From contig NZ_WPIN01000006.1 of assembly GCF_009754945.1 (NCBI RefSeq), forward strand, positions 124,001 through 188,000: DNA of 64,000 nt, in the 5' to 3' direction. This DNA is from Spirosoma arboris (GTDB lineage: Bacteria > Bacteroidota > Bacteroidia > Cytophagales > Spirosomataceae). The notes under the pieces are model-generated. The model had not been told where the DNA came from. It saw nothing but the letters and a program-made list of their open reading frames with translations, and ran no database searches. Shown here one piece after another: positions 17,884 through 25,927 of this stretch (position 1 is the first letter of the stretch; each line of letters begins with the position of its first letter). The translations under genes and the position numbers were made by a program.

Positions 17884-18369
17884 ATGGCAACTACATCACC
17901 ATTCGACCCAGATAAAATTGATCCTGAATACTATTCAAAAGATCCTAACCAGCACGGTACGTCCGATTATGGGCACGAATCGGAAGGTGTTGGTACCAAT
18001 GTCTACAAAGATTCGACGTCGGGTATGGATATGGATAGCGACAATATGATTATGACGCACGATAGCCGCGAGGCCAACCTCAGTGGAAGTCGACCAATTG
18101 ATGCACAAGTGGCAAGCCTTGGCGGTTTTCAGGAGTGGGACGTTGACGCCGATACTATCTCTGAAGTCCCTAAAGGGCATATGATGAGCGACGAAGCCGC
18201 TAAGAAACTAAGCGAAGTGGCCGAAAATCCGTCTGACGATGCACTGCTTCACCGGGCCGATGCCACCTATCTGGAAGAGGGCGACGATCCAAATAAGGGT
18301 TATGATCCGCATAATGTGGGTTATAGCGGGAAGGACAAGACAGATGTGGAGAAAAATAAAGTAGACTAA
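17884..18369 (+). CDS. Acidic, probably disordered protein of unknown function
   Basis: I do not recognise this 161-residue protein. It is rich in Asp, Ser, Gly and Lys, has no hydrophobic core, and includes repetitive acidic stretches (SGMDMDSDNMIM, EEGDDPNKGYDPHNVGY). The start at ATG 17884 is chosen because the upstream open frame (to 17740) is palindrome sequence. A strong terminator follows at 18389. It looks like a stress- or desiccation-type hydrophilic protein, but that is only a compositional impression. Confidence 0.55.
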   Translation: MATTSPFDPDKIDPEYYSKDPNQHGTSDYGHESEGVGTNVYKDSTSGMDMDSDNMIMTHDSREANLSGSRPIDAQVASLGGFQEWDVDADTISEVPKGHMMSDEAAKKLSEVAENPSDDALLHRADATYLEEGDDPNKGYDPHNVGYSGKDKTDVEKNKVD

Positions 18370-18388
18370 ACCACACGATTATCTCTTT

Positions 18389-18424
18389 AAAAAAGCGACC
18401 GGATCATTTCCTGGTCGCTTTTTT
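18389..18424 (+). terminator. Intrinsic terminator after the acidic protein
   Basis: A 12-bp perfect stem (18389-18400 with 18413-18424) ends in six Ts. This is a standard rho-independent terminator, and the A/T tails make it work in both directions. Confidence 0.85.
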
Positions 18425-18544
18425 AGTTAATGACAATCAGGAGTTTCCTGTCCATAGAATCAATACAATTCATAGAATCTACGTTTAGTAACTTATGCTA
18501 CGGAATCTTTCGTAAACTTGTCGTTTAATTGTTTAGCTAAGCCT

Positions 18545-18566
18545 GCGGATATTAAGTCCGCTTTTT
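18545..18566 (+). terminator. Terminator-like hairpin just before a start codon
   Basis: A 5-bp stem GCGGA/TCCGC (18545-18549, 18557-18561) is followed by TTTTTA and ends three bases before the TTG start at 18570. It could attenuate the GHMP kinase gene or, if the kinase starts further downstream, simply terminate incoming transcripts. Confidence 0.4.
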
Positions 18567-18569
18567 ATT

Positions 18570-19565
18570 TTGCTCATCGAAACCCGTGCCTATGCCCGAG
18601 CGGGGATGCTCGGCAACCCGTCTGACGGCTTTTTTGGCAAGACAATCGCCATTACCGTCCGCAATTTTGGAGCGTCTGTAACGCTCTATCCATCACCCGA
18701 ACTGCATATTGAACCGCAGCCGCAGGATACGAACGTATTCAGAAGCTTACACCACCTGCGCGATTCGGTAAGCATGCTCGGCTATCATGGGGGCGTTCCG
18801 TTGCTGAAAGCGGCCATCAAGAAGTTCGCCGAATATTGTGAAGCCGAACAGATTCGACTCCCTAATCAGAATTTCTCGATTCGCTACAATACATCAATTC
18901 CCCGGCAGGTTGGTTTGTCGGGTTCCAGTGCCATTATTGTCGCTACGTTCAGGGCGCTTATGCAGTTCTATGGCGTTGAAATTCCTCAACCCATATTGCC
19001 GAATCTGGTACTGGCCACCGAAGCTGAAGAACTGGGTATTACGGCTGGTTTACAGGATCGGGTCATTCAGTGCTATGAAGGCTGCGTGTACATGGATTTC
19101 GACCGGGCTACCCTTGAGCGTCAGGGGTATGGTCAATATGAACCGCTTGATCCGCGCCTGCTTCCAAAACTGTACATTGCGTATAATACCGATCTGGGTA
19201 AACAGTCGGGGCAAGTGCATAACGATGTCCGGTCGCGGTGGCTCAAGGGTGACCCTACGGTGATCGAAACCATGAATTCGATTGCCGATGTGGCTCGCCA
19301 GGGACGCGAAGCGTTGCTCAGGCAGGATACGAAGGGACTGAACGAACTTGTGAATCGTAATTTCGATCTGCGCTCTCAGATTTATAACATCAGTGATCGA
19401 AACCGGAAAATGATTGAAACCGCTCGATCCTGCGGGGCTTCAGCTTCGTTCACCGGTTCGGGAGGCTCGATCATCGGCCTCTACCGCGATGATGCGATGT
19501 TGAATCGCCTATTTGTTGAATTGAAGAAAATTAATGCCCGCGTTATTAAGCCTTATGTAGTTTAA
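18570..19565 (+). CDS. GHMP-family sugar kinase, glucuronokinase-like
   Basis: This 331-residue ATP-dependent kinase of the GHMP superfamily carries the N-terminal motif RAYARAGMLGNPSDG (6-20), which is characteristic of glucuronokinases. The phosphate-binding loop is G115-LSGSSA and the C-terminal motif is GASASFTGSGGSIIG (about 294-308). The expected reaction is glucuronate (or a related sugar) plus ATP to the 1-phosphate. The start is TTG at 18570, needed to keep the RAYARAG motif. It is followed by galU (start 19654), so the pair could make a UDP-sugar from a free sugar. The substrate is inferred, not proven. Confidence 0.75.
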   Translation: MLIETRAYARAGMLGNPSDGFFGKTIAITVRNFGASVTLYPSPELHIEPQPQDTNVFRSLHHLRDSVSMLGYHGGVPLLKAAIKKFAEYCEAEQIRLPNQNFSIRYNTSIPRQVGLSGSSAIIVATFRALMQFYGVEIPQPILPNLVLATEAEELGITAGLQDRVIQCYEGCVYMDFDRATLERQGYGQYEPLDPRLLPKLYIAYNTDLGKQSGQVHNDVRSRWLKGDPTVIETMNSIADVARQGREALLRQDTKGLNELVNRNFDLRSQIYNISDRNRKMIETARSCGASASFTGSGGSIIGLYRDDAMLNRLFVELKKINARVIKPYVV

Positions 19566-19570
19566 AAATA

Positions 19571-19645
19571 GTGAAGTAGGTGGAGTGAGTGAAGTAAGTG
19601 AGTTGATAATAACTTCACCCACTCCACTCACTCCACCTACTTCAC
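19571..19645. repeat. Palindrome between the GHMP kinase gene and galU
   Basis: The outer 21 bases of the arms (19571-19591 and 19625-19645) are perfectly complementary, and the inner part is degenerate. The words GTGAAGTAGGTGGAGTGAGTG match the style of the 14041 and 16344 elements. It ends eight bases before the galU start. Confidence 0.85.
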
Positions 19646-19653
19646 CTCCTATC

Positions 19654-20520
19654 ATGATCAAAAAAGCCGTTATCCCCGCTGCCGGATTTGGAACCCGGTT
19701 TCTGCCTGCCACCAAGGCGCAACCTAAAGAAATGTTGCCCATTATTGACCGCCCCACCATTCAGTATGTGGTGCAGGAGGCCGTTGATTCGGGTATCGAA
19801 GATATTCTGATTATTACGGGTAAAGGTAAACGGGCGATTGAAGATCACTTCGATCGGAATCACGAACTCGAGACCCGGCTTGAGGAAAAGGAAGATCAGT
19901 TTTTGCTGGATGAGATGCGTCGACTCTCTGATATGGCCAACCTGCACTACGTTCGTCAGCGCGAACTGAACGGGCTGGGCGATGCCATTCGGTATGCACG
20001 CCACCATGTTGGCAATGAGCCATTTGCTGTGCTGCTTGGCGATACCATTATGGATTCGGTCATTCCCGTAACTCAGCAGTTGATTGACACCTATGCTCAG
20101 TATGGCGGTTCGATCATTGCGGTTGAAGAAGTACCTCACGATAAAGTAAATCGCTATGGTATTGTGGGTGGAAAGGCATTAAGCGACCGGATTATGGAAT
20201 TGAATACGTTGGTCGAGAAGCCCAATGTCCAAGATGCACCGTCGAACTTAGCCATTGCGGGTCGGTATATTCTAACTCCCGAAATCTTCGCGATGCTGGA
20301 ACAAACTCCGGCAGGTAAGAACAACGAGATTCAATTAACCGATGCGATGTTGCTGTTGCTGAAACGGGAAAACCTCTATGCACACCGTATTGAAGGGAAG
20401 CGCCATGACATTGGAAACAAGCTCGATTTTCTGAAAACAACCGTTGAATTTGCCCTCAAACGCCCCGAATTCGCTGATAAGTTTCGGGCATTTCTGGAAG
20501 AGATTCTCCGAAAAGAATAA
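19654..20520 (+). CDS. galU: UTP--glucose-1-phosphate uridylyltransferase
   Basis: This 288-residue nucleotidyltransferase makes UDP-glucose from UTP and glucose-1-phosphate for envelope polysaccharide synthesis. It carries the N-terminal signature IPAAGFGTRFLPATKAQPKE and the later conserved block NLAIAGRYILTPEIF. The length is normal. The start is ATG 19654; an in-frame extension to 19585 runs through a palindrome and is rejected. It is co-oriented with the glucuronokinase-like gene, and GalU-type enzymes sometimes accept other sugar-1-phosphates. A terminator follows immediately. Confidence 0.92.
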   Translation: MIKKAVIPAAGFGTRFLPATKAQPKEMLPIIDRPTIQYVVQEAVDSGIEDILIITGKGKRAIEDHFDRNHELETRLEEKEDQFLLDEMRRLSDMANLHYVRQRELNGLGDAIRYARHHVGNEPFAVLLGDTIMDSVIPVTQQLIDTYAQYGGSIIAVEEVPHDKVNRYGIVGGKALSDRIMELNTLVEKPNVQDAPSNLAIAGRYILTPEIFAMLEQTPAGKNNEIQLTDAMLLLLKRENLYAHRIEGKRHDIGNKLDFLKTTVEFALKRPEFADKFRAFLEEILRKE

Positions 20521-20532
20521 ACGACTGAAATG

Positions 20533-20562
20533 AAGAAGGCTCCGTTACGATGGAGCCTTCTT
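20533..20562 (+). terminator. galU terminator
   Basis: A perfect 11-bp stem (20533-20543 with 20552-20562) has an 8-base loop and is followed by TGTTTTG. It lies 12 bases after the galU stop. Confidence 0.85.
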
Positions 20563-20576
20563 TGTTTTGTAGCTGC

Positions 20577-20693
20577 TTATTGCGCTCGGAGTGTTACAAC
20601 TGCCGTATCATCTTCTCCATTTGTATAACCATTGCCTGTTATGGTCTGCCCCACTATGGTCAAACCGGTCGGGAACGACCCTGATAAAGTTGA
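20577..20693 (-). pseudogene. Remnant of a DUF11-type surface-protein C-terminus
   Basis: The minus strand, read from the codon after a TGA to the TAA at 20577-20579, encodes 38 residues. They include GLTIVGQTITGNGYTNGEDD and end in TAVVTLRAQ. This matches the style of DUF11-repeat ends, such as TPGNGTINGEDDEAWVG at the C-terminus of the CotH protein at 58570-61140. No start or signal remains. It is overlapped in another frame by the end of a transposase fragment, so this is a junction between two broken genes. Confidence 0.5.
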
Positions 20694-20959
20694 TCATCAA
20701 AAACATGGGTACCCCTTTCCGCTAAGTTAGGTGCTGCATTGGCTGAATTTCGAGTGTTTGGCTTGATATTCGCAATGATGTCTTCTTGATTACAAGCTGC
20801 GACAAAATCAGCCGAATCAAAGTCGGGGTCGGCATTTAGAAATAGCCCCGCTCCGGCCTTTAGGGAAAGTTTAAACAGGTTTAATGTCTCCAGCCATTCG
20901 TGAAAAGAGCCACGATAGGATAGGAAAGAACGCCGTGATATCCGGCTATTACGTGTCAA
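20660..20959 (-). pseudogene. Transposase fragment (IS5/IS4-like DDE)
   Basis: About 99 codons remain of a DDE transposase. The recognisable block is GLFLNADPDFDSADFVAAC, followed by EDIIANIKPNTRNS and later VFDDQLYQGRS. IS5-type transposases have LNADAGFDS...ANI..N.RN and (F)DDELY at these places. N-terminal and C-terminal parts are missing and there is no own start: the frame begins at the 3' end of the thioredoxin gene. This records an old insertion and deletion at this site. Confidence 0.7.
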
Positions 20960-21285
20960 ATATTGACATCTATAAACGCCATCAGTTGCGATTTTGAAAA
21001 CGCCCCTGTTTTGGTAGCCTCAACTCGCCCGTTCATAAAAATCATTACTGTAGGAATGCCCTTTACGCCCCATCTGGGTGGGGTATCCTCGTTGTGGTCG
21101 ATATTGAGCTTTGCTATTTTCAAGCGCCCATTATATGTTTCGGCTACCTCATCAAACATAGGTGCCATCATTTTACAAGGGCCGCTCCATTCTGCCCAAT
21201 AGTATACCAAAACCGGATACTCGGCACGAAGCACATCGTTGTCAAAAGACGCATCCGATACATGATGTGTCAGTTCTGAAGCCAT
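20956..21285 (-). CDS. Thioredoxin homologue with WSGPC active site
   Basis: This 109-residue protein has the full thioredoxin fold length and motifs: VYYWAEWSGPCKMMAP, the cis-proline loop GIPTVMIF, and the C-terminal helix SKSQLMAFID. The first, nucleophilic cysteine is Ser34 (codon AGC), while the second, Cys37, is kept. It cannot cycle as a normal dithiol reductase. It might act as a monothiol, glutathione- or partner-dependent protein, or be an inactivated copy. ATG 21285 is preferred over a GTG at 21300. It lies in a zone of decayed genes next to a transposase fragment. Confidence 0.85.
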   Translation of the reverse strand: MASELTHHVSDASFDNDVLRAEYPVLVYYWAEWSGPCKMMAPMFDEVAETYNGRLKIAKLNIDHNEDTPPRWGVKGIPTVMIFMNGRVEATKTGAFSKSQLMAFIDVNI

Positions 21286-21422
21286 ATAGTTGTTGCCCAC
21301 TCATAACGCTTCGTTTGGCGGTGTTGGCGTCCTACTAGTTTCCCAAAACGGAGAGGTGTTCAGATTAGGCCCCTTTTACTTTGTCTAGCCCATTGGCTTT
21401 CATAAATTCCAACAGAGCAAGC

Positions 21423-21923
21423 TTAGATAATTTCGATCTTTTCGATTAAAACATCCGAGATGGGCACATCCTGATGCATACCTTTGGCACCTGTTCTTAC
21501 GCATTTGATCGCGTCTACAACGTCATAGCCATCCACAACGTTGCCAAATACTGCATAACCGTAGCCTTGAGGAGTTTCCGCTGTAAAGTTCATAAACTTG
21601 TTATTGCTCACATTAATAAAAAACTGGGCAGTGGCCGAATGCGGGTCCGGAGTGCGGGCCATCGCTATTGTATATTTTTGGTTGGTAAGACCATTACCTG
21701 CCTCGTTTTTGATCGGCGCATCGAGATCTTCTTTTTGCTTCATACCGGGTTCAAATCCACCGCCTTGAATCATAAAGTCATTGATTACCCGATGGAAGAT
21801 AGTTCCGTTATAATGGCCTTTTCTGACATAATTTTCAAAATTGGCAACCGTGATCGGTGCCTTCTCTGGAAATAGCTCAAGCGTGATGAGGCCGTGATTG
21901 GTGTGTATGTTTACTTTTGACAT
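21423..21923 (-). CDS. Cyclophilin-type peptidyl-prolyl isomerase
   Basis: This 166-residue cytoplasmic cyclophilin (no signal peptide) resembles PpiB. It has the motifs FHRVINDFMIQGGGFEPG (Arg/Phe of the active site), SATAQFFINVSNN and YAVFGNVVDGYDVVD. It catalyses cis-trans isomerisation of prolyl bonds. All the core residues are present, so it is probably functional even though it sits among broken genes. Confidence 0.92.
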   Translation of the reverse strand: MSKVNIHTNHGLITLELFPEKAPITVANFENYVRKGHYNGTIFHRVINDFMIQGGGFEPGMKQKEDLDAPIKNEAGNGLTNQKYTIAMARTPDPHSATAQFFINVSNNKFMNFTAETPQGYGYAVFGNVVDGYDVVDAIKCVRTGAKGMHQDVPISDVLIEKIEII

Positions 21924-22052
21924 GATTGAATAAATGGTTTGCGTGTTAAAAGAATCGGTAAGTAGCCTCTGTGTTCGCAGTTGTTCAGTAGGTAGTAAGT
22001 TGACTAATGTTTAAACTAGTTTCATGATAGGACAAAGGTGCAGCCTGAGCCA

Positions 22053-22266
22053 TTAGGCTGCGTTTCTATCCGTCCCAAATTCGTTTCCATTGGTTGCATT
22101 GGATGAAAAAATAGCTTCCCATTCGTTGTATACGATCAGCTCTACTACACCGAGATCGTCTGTTCCTAAATCCTCCATAAAAAGAGGACTCAAGGGTTAT
22201 TTCATCCTTGCGGATTCCGGGTTGATCGGAAATAATTGCTATTACTCTGTTATCGATATTTACCAT
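22053..22266 (-). pseudogene. Frameshifted acyl carrier protein remnant
   Basis: The first frame from ATG 22266 reads VNIDNRVIAIISDQPGIRKD then EITLESSF, which is the start of an acyl carrier protein. After an A5 run (22179-22183 on the + strand) the continuation is in another frame: MEDLGTDDLGVVELI, ending in TAA at 22053. Removing one base of the run joins them into about 70 residues. The phosphopantetheine Ser of the DSL motif is Asp (DDL), so it could not carry acyl groups even if repaired. A 7-bp hairpin (22041-22060 region) follows. Confidence 0.65.
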
Positions 22267-22271
22267 GGAAG

Positions 22272-22345
22272 CTGTTTAAACTTTATGGAAAATCCCTAAA
22301 GTCATGTGAATTTTGAGGTGCGAACTTTCCATAAAGTTTAAACAG
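22272..22345. repeat. Perfect 20-bp inverted repeat, IS-end-like
   Basis: Arms 22272-22291 and 22326-22345 (core CTGTTTAAACTTTATGGAAA) are perfectly complementary around 34 bases. The sequence looks like two facing ends of a transposable element. No transposase lies between them. It is immediately upstream of the acyl carrier protein remnant. Confidence 0.75.
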
Positions 22346-22397
22346 TTGCATAATTAGAGGTGATAAAACAATACTATTTCCAAAGCTGCCTATTGTT

Positions 22398-23921
22398 ATG
22401 AATTATACGCTCAGCGGTCTGTCTACTAGCTTCCTGATCGGCTTTTACGCGCTTTTTCAACCGGAGGCTACTGAGATAAGCACAAGACAACAGCCTGATC
22501 TGCCAGTACAGCAACTGCTTGATAAGCGCCCCAATATTGTGTTGATCGTTTCCGACGATCATGGCCGTGAAGCTGTCGGCTGTTACGGAGATAAGAACAC
22601 GCCATCACCAACTGTCCGAACGCCCCATATCGACCAGCTGGCCTCAGATGGAACCCGGTTCTCGAATGCATTCTGCACCACAGCCAGTTGCAGTCCCAGT
22701 CGGTCGGTGTTGCTGACGGGCCTGCATAATCATGCTAATGGCATGTATGGGCTGGAGCATCAGGTACATCATTTCAGCTCGTTCGATACCGTGCGATCGC
22801 TCCCCGTTTTACTGGAACAGGCAGGTTATCGAACCGCACGAATCGGAAAACTGCATGTAGCGCCCGAGCAAGTGTACCATTTCCAAAAAGTACTGGGAGC
22901 GGGTGGCGTGAATGATCCAGCTTCGATTGGGCGAAGCCCGGTGGAGATGGCGCGGAAATGCTACTCGTTTCTGGAGGAGAAATCAGATAAACCTTTTTTT
23001 CTGTATTTCGCGACCGATGATCCACACCGCAGCAATAGTGTAGCCCCTGATGGCACACCTATTTTCGATGGATCGAAACCAAATCTGTTTGGGAATAAAC
23101 CCGGTGGGTATCCGCAGGTGGGCGATCATTTCTATCAACCCCGTGAAGTTAGGGTGCCGCCTTACATGTCCGATACTAAAGCCAGTCGAGCCGAACTGGC
23201 GCAGTATTATGAGGCTATCAGTCGGCTTGATCAGGGCATTGGTCGGTTGGTCGAGTATCTGAAAGAGACAGATCAGTATGACAACACGCTGATTATTTAT
23301 CTGTCGGATAATGGTGCTCCGTTTCCGGGTTCGAAAACGAATCTGTACGAACCGGGTATGCGCTTGCCTTTGCTAGTGAAATTACCGAAACCTAACAAGC
23401 CCGGTTTCGTGCAGGATGCATTGGTTTCGTGGGTCGATATAACGCCCACACTTCTGGAATTTGCTGGAATTGAAACTAGTAAAGTACGGAAGCAGGGCCG
23501 TTCGTTTAAAGCTATTATTGAACAGGAAGGTGTTACGGGCTGGGATGAAGTCTATGCGTCACACTCACTCCATGAAGTAACGATGTACTATCCCATGCGC
23601 GTAGTCCGCGAACGACGTTATAAGTTGATTTTCAATATTGCCCACGCGTTGCCGTACCCGATGGCGCTTGACCTGTACAATTCATTTACCTGGCAGGACA
23701 TTCTTCGAACGAAGCAGAAAGTTTACGGAAAACGAACCGTGGAGGCTTATCTGCATCGCCCACGCTTTGAGTTATATGACCTCGAAACTGACCCCGATGA
23801 GGTGCATAATCTGGCTAGTAATCCACGTTATCGGGAAACGCTGACGCGGATGCAAACCAAACTAAAGCGATTCCAGAAACAAACTCACGACCCTTGGGTA
23901 AGCAAATGGGAATTTGAATAA
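22398..23921 (+). CDS. Secreted type I sulfatase (sulfoglucosamine/heparan type)
   Basis: This 507-residue sulfatase has a hydrophobic N-terminus (about 8-21) indicating export. The metal-binding DD (53-54) is in IVLIVSDDHG. The formylglycine motif is C98-S-P-S-R followed by SVLLTGLH. It hydrolyses sulfate esters or N-sulfates. The C-P/S-P-S-R motif requires conversion of Cys98 to formylglycine by an anaerobic or FGE-type maturase not present in this window. The overall layout (GREAVGCYG, YFATDDPHR) is like N-sulfoglucosamine sulfohydrolases; the substrate is not certain. Confidence 0.87.
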   Translation: MNYTLSGLSTSFLIGFYALFQPEATEISTRQQPDLPVQQLLDKRPNIVLIVSDDHGREAVGCYGDKNTPSPTVRTPHIDQLASDGTRFSNAFCTTASCSPSRSVLLTGLHNHANGMYGLEHQVHHFSSFDTVRSLPVLLEQAGYRTARIGKLHVAPEQVYHFQKVLGAGGVNDPASIGRSPVEMARKCYSFLEEKSDKPFFLYFATDDPHRSNSVAPDGTPIFDGSKPNLFGNKPGGYPQVGDHFYQPREVRVPPYMSDTKASRAELAQYYEAISRLDQGIGRLVEYLKETDQYDNTLIIYLSDNGAPFPGSKTNLYEPGMRLPLLVKLPKPNKPGFVQDALVSWVDITPTLLEFAGIETSKVRKQGRSFKAIIEQEGVTGWDEVYASHSLHEVTMYYPMRVVRERRYKLIFNIAHALPYPMALDLYNSFTWQDILRTKQKVYGKRTVEAYLHRPRFELYDLETDPDEVHNLASNPRYRETLTRMQTKLKRFQKQTHDPWVSKWEFE

Positions 23922-23937
23922 AAGAGGCTTAAACAAA

Positions 23938-24013
23938 CGGAGAAACGGAGATTTCACGGAGATCATGGGATATATAAAACCTCTATGACCTCCGTGAAAT
24001 CTCCGTTTCTCCG
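23938..24013. repeat. 24-bp perfect palindrome (extends to 23929-24020)
   Basis: Arms 23938-23961 and 23990-24013 are perfectly complementary. The outer flanks continue the match with a 2-base gap. The word is CGGAGAAACGGAGATTTCACGGAG. It lies between the convergent sulfatase and aspS genes, where it would serve as a shared terminator. Confidence 0.88.
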
Positions 24014-24027
24014 TGTTTAAATCTCCT

Positions 24028-25797
24028 TTACTTTGCTACTGTCGCGATTTTTAGTTCGTTCAATTGCGCCTGGCTGATTACGGATGGCGAATCGATCATG
24101 ACATCGCGGCCCGAGTTGTTTTTCGGGAAGGCGATGAAATCACGGATGGAGTCGGCACCACCGAAGAGTGAACACAAGCGGTCAAAACCGAAAGCGATAC
24201 CACCATGTGGAGGTGCGCCATATTCAAAAGCGTCCATCAGGAACCCAAACTGTGCTTTTGCTTCTTCGTCTGAGAAACCCAGAATACTGAACATCCGAGC
24301 CTGCAAATCGCGGTTGAAAATCCGAATCGAACCGCCACCTACTTCAGTTCCATTGATAACCAGGTCATAGGCATTAGCACGTACCGAACCTAAATCCGTG
24401 TCGAGCAGGGGAATATCTTCGGGCTTGGGCGACGTAAAGGGGTGGTGCATGGCAAACCAGCGTTGCTCTTCTTCACCATATTCAAGCAACGGAAAGTCGA
24501 GCACCCACAACGTACTGAACACGTTTGGATCGCGCAGACCAAGCCGAGTACCCATTTCCAGACGTAATTCATTCAATTGCTTACGCGCTTTGGCACATTC
24601 GCCCGAAATGATCAGCATCAAATCTCCGGGTTTGGCATTGAATCGAACCGCCCAGGCTTTCAAATCCGCTTCCGAATAGAACTTGTCGACCGATGATTTC
24701 AATGTTCCGTCCTCATTATACCGAACGTAAATCAGACCTTTTGCCCCAACTTGTGGGCGTTTGATCCAATCCGTCAGCTCATCCAATTGCTTACGGGTAT
24801 AATGCGCGCAACCTGGCGCGTTGATACCGACAACCAACTCCGCCGAATCGAACACGCCGAAGCCTTTTCCCGATGTCATATCGACCGTATCGAATGGGGC
24901 TTTGAGCTCAACAAACTTCATATCGAAGCGTGTGTCTGGCTTGTCGGAACCGTAGAACTTCATAGCATCAGCATATGTCATGCGTGGCACGGTAGCCATG
25001 TCGATACCTTTTACTGCCTTAAACAGATGCCGCACGAGCCCCTCGAACATATTCAGGATGTCTTCCTGCTCCACAAACGACATTTCGCAGTCGATCTGGG
25101 TAAATTCAGGCTGACGGTCGGCACGAAGATCTTCATCGCGGAAACACTTCACAATCTGGTAGTACCGGTCAAATCCTGACACCATTAACAACTGCTTGAA
25201 TGTCTGTGGTGACTGCGGTAGGGCGTAAAATTCACCCGGATTCATGCGGCTTGGCACGACAAAGTCACGTGCTCCTTCGGGCGTTGATTTGATCAGAACG
25301 GGTGTTTCTACTTCAATGAAATTCTGACCGTCCATGTATAACCGCGTTTGCTGGGCCATACGATGGCGCAGTTCGAGGCTCTTCCGAACCGGATTCCGGC
25401 GAAGGTCGAGGTAACGGTATTTCATACGGAGGTCATCGCCCCCATCGGTGGTATCCTCGATCAGGAAGGGCGGTAATTTGGCCGGATTCAATACTTCCAA
25501 CGATGTCACTTTCAACTCAATCTCGCCGGTTGGGATGTTCGGATTTTTGGATTTCCGTTCAATGACCGTCCCGGTAGCTTTCAGGACAAATTCTCGACCC
25601 AGGGAGCGGGCAATGGTAAACAATTCGGGCGCAGTCTGACCATCTTCGAGCAGAAGCTGCGTAATACCATAGCGGTCGCGGAGGTCAATCCACAACACAC
25701 CACCTTTATCGCGGATGGTCTGAACCCAGCCAGACAGTGTTGCAGTTTGATTATCGTTAGAAAGGCGGAGTTCCCCGCAAGTGTGCGTTCGGAGCAT
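24028..25797 (-). CDS. aspS: Aspartyl-tRNA synthetase
   Basis: This 589-residue class II aminoacyl-tRNA synthetase has bacterial length. It has an N-terminal OB-fold anticodon-binding domain (WVQTIRDKGGVLWIDLRDRYG at 24-44 without its last residue), a catalytic core with FRDEDLRADRQPEFTQIDCE (motif 2), the bacterial GAD insertion, and motif 3 GIAFGFDRL near the C-terminus. It charges tRNA-Asp; whether it also charges tRNA-Asn is not decidable here. Between it and the M20 gene is a 28-bp palindrome. It is essential and complete. Confidence 0.97.
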   Translation of the reverse strand: MLRTHTCGELRLSNDNQTATLSGWVQTIRDKGGVLWIDLRDRYGITQLLLEDGQTAPELFTIARSLGREFVLKATGTVIERKSKNPNIPTGEIELKVTSLEVLNPAKLPPFLIEDTTDGGDDLRMKYRYLDLRRNPVRKSLELRHRMAQQTRLYMDGQNFIEVETPVLIKSTPEGARDFVVPSRMNPGEFYALPQSPQTFKQLLMVSGFDRYYQIVKCFRDEDLRADRQPEFTQIDCEMSFVEQEDILNMFEGLVRHLFKAVKGIDMATVPRMTYADAMKFYGSDKPDTRFDMKFVELKAPFDTVDMTSGKGFGVFDSAELVVGINAPGCAHYTRKQLDELTDWIKRPQVGAKGLIYVRYNEDGTLKSSVDKFYSEADLKAWAVRFNAKPGDLMLIISGECAKARKQLNELRLEMGTRLGLRDPNVFSTLWVLDFPLLEYGEEEQRWFAMHHPFTSPKPEDIPLLDTDLGSVRANAYDLVINGTEVGGGSIRIFNRDLQARMFSILGFSDEEAKAQFGFLMDAFEYGAPPHGGIAFGFDRLCSLFGGADSIRDFIAFPKNNSGRDVMIDSPSVISQAQLNELKIATVAK

Positions 25798-25809
25798 TTT
25801 TAAAAAGCG

Positions 25810-25883
25810 AAAGAGTGAAAGAGTGAAAGAGCGAAAGTCGATGGCGGAATCCGCTCTTTCGCTCTTTCACTCTTTCACTCTTT
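25810..25883. repeat. Perfect 28-bp palindrome of GAAAGAGT words
   Basis: Arms 25810-25837 and 25856-25883 are perfectly complementary and consist of tandem 9-base units (GAAAGAGTG, GAAAGAGCG). It sits 12 bases upstream of the aspS start codon and so lies in its leader. Confidence 0.9.
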
Positions 25884-25927
25884 AAATTCTGTCGCAAAGG
25901 TACGGACTCCGACCGCAAAGGGCAAGG

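Noticed and set aside
21363..21440. Minus-strand open frame ending LALLEFMKANGLDKVKGA just past the cyclophilin stop
   Set aside because: It looks like a real protein end but is too short and has no start. It may be another remnant, but I cannot name a family.
22090..22299. 69-codon plus-strand ORF opposite the carrier-protein remnant
   Set aside because: It is antisense to a recognisable ACP-like sequence and has no features of its own.
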